NCBI GenBank assembly: GCA_018970085.1
Contig: JAGWXD010000002.1
Span: 1 to 64,000, forward strand
Origin: Cyanobacteria bacterium REEB459
Lineage (GTDB): Bacteria; Cyanobacteriota; Cyanobacteriia; Phormidesmidales; Phormidesmidaceae
DNA length: 64,000 bases
Reading direction: 5' to 3'
Shown in pieces: positions 61,747 to 64,000 of this stretch (within the stretch, counting starts at the first letter, position 1; each line of letters starts with the position of its first letter). A program made the position numbers and the translations under genes. Under the pieces are notes generated by a model that was not told the DNA's origin, searched no databases, and worked only from the letters and a program-made list of their open reading frames with translations.

Positions 61747-64000
61747 AGGGCCGGAGATTCCTTGGTGTCCTGTTCTTTGCGGATAAACTCTTGTACCTCA
61801 CTCTGATACCTGGCCATCGTGTTGTCAACCCATTGCCGGTTGTGGCTGTTGGCAAAAAGATGGACCAGGGGCTCTCCTGCGTCGGGTAAGACCAAAAACC
61901 AGTTATCAGGGTTGTCTGCCAAGATTTTAACCCCATCAATCAGTTCCAGATGGTCGGTAGCGGTTGTTTCTACCAGATGGCGCATCAGGCTGCCTTTGAC
62001 AGCCCAGGGACACCGCAGACTCACAGAGCGGTGGCAGACCCTGGGTAGTTCGGTCAAGATTGGACCCAGCGATCGCCCCTGCACTGTCAACATCTCCAAC
62101 AATTTGGCAATGCAGAACATAGCATCAAAGCCGGGATGGAGCTTGGGGAAGATAAATCCCATTTCGCCGCTGCCCCCCAACACCACGTTTGCATTAGTCT
62201 GACAGGCTTCCATCAGGGCCGTAGGATTCGCCTTAGTGCGAATCACCTGACCGTCATGGCGGCGGGCGATGTCTTCAACCGCACCAGAGGTCTGCACCGG
62301 CACTACAATGGTGCCGCGGGGATGGTATGTTAGCATCATATGAGCCATCAGGGCAGTCAGCGTATCACCCCGTATCGGTGAGCCCACCTCATCCACCAGA
62401 ATCAACTGCTCCCCATTGGCCAGCACCTGGGCCCCAAAGGTGGCCTGCAGGGCTTGAACTACCTGACCCAACTGCACCAGCATGGTTTCCCGCTCTTGCC
62501 TGGAGAGGGCCGCTTTACGTAAACTGGCATTGAGAACGACGGCATCGCAATTAAACTTACTGAGAATTTGAGGCAGCACCGCTCCCGATACGGCATAGAC
62601 GTAGTCCACCACCAGCTTGGCCTGGCTATTAGCAACTAAGGTCAGGTTAAGATGCTGCTCAAAGGCGGCTGCATAGGTAGAAATGGCCTGGGAAATAGGG
62701 GTCACCGTACCAATTTCATCGATCGCAGCCCGGCGTAAATCCTCCTTGAAGTAGGCCGCTTCAATTTTTTTCTCGCGGCCCTTAGATAGATCAATGCCAT
62801 GCCCATCAAAGAACTCAATGAGCACATGGTCAGCCCGGTCGGGATGGAGCCGCACGTGAATGCCGCCCACCACATCCATGGCCAGAATTACACTGCGGGC
62901 TACAGGAATAGCCGTTGACTCCAGGTTTTGGACGTGCACTCCCACCGACATCAGCCCGGCGATTAGCGATCGCGACACCATTCGAGAAATACTCCGTTGA
63001 TCTCGCGATACGGTCACCCGGGAGCCCGGTCTCAGGGTTGAGCCAAAGGCTGCCCCCAACTTCACTGCAAACTCTGGAGTAATGTCAATATTAGCCAGTC
63101 CAGCCACGCCCCGCTGACCAAACAAATGACGCTGGGCCATCGAGCCCCAGATCAAATTGATATTTAAAGTCGCCCCCGGTTCAATTTGCTTGCTGGGCCA
63201 AACCCTCACCCCAGGGCTAATGTGAGCCTCTTCTCCAACCGTAGAGAGAGAACCAATCACGACACCTTCTAGGACACTGGCCCGGCGGGCAATCTGCACA
63301 CCACGACCAACGGTACAGGCGCGCAGATGGGCTTCATCACCGATAGTAGCCCCACTCCAGATAATCGGGCGCTTCAGGTCGGCATCACTGCCGACGGTGA
63401 CATTGTCTCCAATAATGGTCCCAGCCTCCAGGATAGTTCGGGCTCCAACTCGACAATTTCGGCCAATTAACACCGGTGGGTGAATCTCGGCGGAAGGATC
63501 AATTTGACTATTCTCCCCGATCCACACCCCGGTTCTGACTTCTGGGTAGCCGTACTCCAGGCGAACCTGACGGTGAAGGGCGTCATACTGAGCCTGACGG
63601 TAGGCCTCTAAATGTCCCACATCGCACCAGTAACCCTCCGCTACGTAGCCGTAGACCGGTTCTGCCTGAGCCAGTAACCGGGGAAATAGGTGCTGGGAAA
63701 AATCAGACTCCTGGTTGTCCGGCAGGTACCGTAGCACCTCGGGCTCAAGAATGTAGGTGCCTGTATTCACCGTATCGGAAAAAACTTCACTGGCGGAGGG
63801 CTTTTCTAAAAATTGCCGTACCCGCCCCTCTGAGTCAATAATCACAACTCCAAAGTCAAGGGGATTAGGCACCCGGGTCAGTACCAGGGTTGCCTTGGCG
63901 GCCCTATGCTGATGAAACTGAATCGCCGCCTTCAGCTCAAAGTCTGTGACGCTATCGCCACTAATCACCAAAAATGAGCTATCCAGGAGATCGGCAATAT
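61743..64000 (-). CDS. NDP-sugar pyrophosphorylase/phosphomannomutase fusion (5' end outside window)
   Basis: The frame stays open to the window edge, so the start lies beyond 64000. The N-terminal part is a nucleotidyltransferase (FLVISGDSVTDFELKAAIQF and KATLVLTRVPNPLDFGVVII), then a left-handed beta-helix (GRNCRVGARTILEAGTIIGD), then a phosphomannomutase-like domain from about residue 290. In the phosphomannomutase part the usual serine motif TASHNP is not evident; the region reads VSRDQRSISRMVSRSLIAG. It may therefore be inactive as a mutase. The enzyme would make NDP-sugars for polysaccharide. It overlaps ssb by 4 bases. Confidence 0.9.
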   Translation of the reverse strand, partial: IADLLDSSFLVISGDSVTDFELKAAIQFHQHRAAKATLVLTRVPNPLDFGVVIIDSEGRVRQFLEKPSASEVFSDTVNTGTYILEPEVLRYLPDNQESDFSQHLFPRLLAQAEPVYGYVAEGYWCDVGHLEAYRQAQYDALHRQVRLEYGYPEVRTGVWIGENSQIDPSAEIHPPVLIGRNCRVGARTILEAGTIIGDNVTVGSDADLKRPIIWSGATIGDEAHLRACTVGRGVQIARRASVLEGVVIGSLSTVGEEAHISPGVRVWPSKQIEPGATLNINLIWGSMAQRHLFGQRGVAGLANIDITPEFAVKLGAAFGSTLRPGSRVTVSRDQRSISRMVSRSLIAGLMSVGVHVQNLESTAIPVARSVILAMDVVGGIHVRLHPDRADHVLIEFFDGHGIDLSKGREKKIEAAYFKEDLRRAAIDEIGTVTPISQAISTYAAAFEQHLNLTLVANSQAKLVVDYVYAVSGAVLPQILSKFNCDAVVLNASLRKAALSRQERETMLVQLGQVVQALQATFGAQVLANGEQLILVDEVGSPIRGDTLTALMAHMMLTYHPRGTIVVPVQTSGAVEDIARRHDGQVIRTKANPTALMEACQTNANVVLGGSGEMGFIFPKLHPGFDAMFCIAKLLEMLTVQGRSLGPILTELPRVCHRSVSLRCPWAVKGSLMRHLVETTATDHLELIDGVKILADNPDNWFLVLPDAGEPLVHLFANSHNRQWVDNTMARYQSEVQEFIRKEQDTKESPAL

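Overview
The window is a chromosomal segment of a cyanobacterium. The evidence is a Mg-chelatase ChlD subunit, a cyanobacterial-type GlgC, an intact CmpABCD-type bicarbonate importer, cobalamin genes, DUF4168, DUF1822 and DUF6671 families, and many copies of the HIP1 octamer GCGATCGC (for example 4345-4352, 6445-6452 and 7508-7515). Genes are dense, on both strands, with many short operons. No rRNA, tRNA or CRISPR array was found. The species cannot be named from the sequence alone.

Layout. 1-12.2 kb is mostly housekeeping: an ABC1/UbiB kinase cut by the window start, an alpha-E plus ATP-grasp pair, a DMT transporter, def, chlD, glgC, a flavin reductase-like protein, apt, a phasin and an LRAT-fold protein. 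12.5-13.1 kb holds a secreted DUF305 protein.

13.5-23.1 kb is the most unusual part, with eight genes all on the + strand. In order they are a sigma-like protein with duplicated Cys/His-containing C-terminal repeats, a DUF1822 protein, a membrane protein joining a CHAT caspase-like protease to an extracytoplasmic type 1 periplasmic-binding (receptor) domain, an NfeD-type OB-fold, an RTX calcium-binding protein, an SPFH/stomatin protein, a second receptor-type protein without CHAT, and a two-helix membrane protein. I read it as a candidate transmembrane sensing and proteolysis system. That is inference.

23.3-32.5 kb holds a GAF kinase-like protein lacking the H-box histidine, obgE, a DUF4168 protein, holA, cobH-cobL, a CPBP protease gene with a likely N-terminal frameshift at an A9 tract, an HtrA protease and a LuxR-type response regulator. 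32.5-39.2 kb is a long regulated leader followed by cmpABCD and a DUF6671 gene. The binding-protein sequence is CmpA-like (bicarbonate) rather than NrtA-like (nitrate).

39.4-46 kb is accessory. It has a secreted repeat protein, a short IS256-type remnant with terminal inverted repeats, an imperfect palindrome, a broken Uma2 endonuclease gene, glk, a maltokinase and an unrecognised P-loop protein. It also has a 0.9-kb stretch without a clear gene. 46-64 kb returns to mostly core genes: a 2OG-Fe(II) oxygenase, a Nudix hydrolase, ruvA, a coiled-coil protein, coaD, a NurA-domain protein, an ABC importer pair, a P2-type cation ATPase with Na,K-ATPase-like signatures, a three-gene envelope operon, a DUF2834 protein, sufE, ssb, and a two-domain NDP-sugar pyrophosphorylase/phosphomannomutase cut by the window end.

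Several starts were moved from the longest reading frame on ribosome-binding-site or family-length grounds, notably glgC, the SPFH protein, cmpA, glk and the P-type ATPase.
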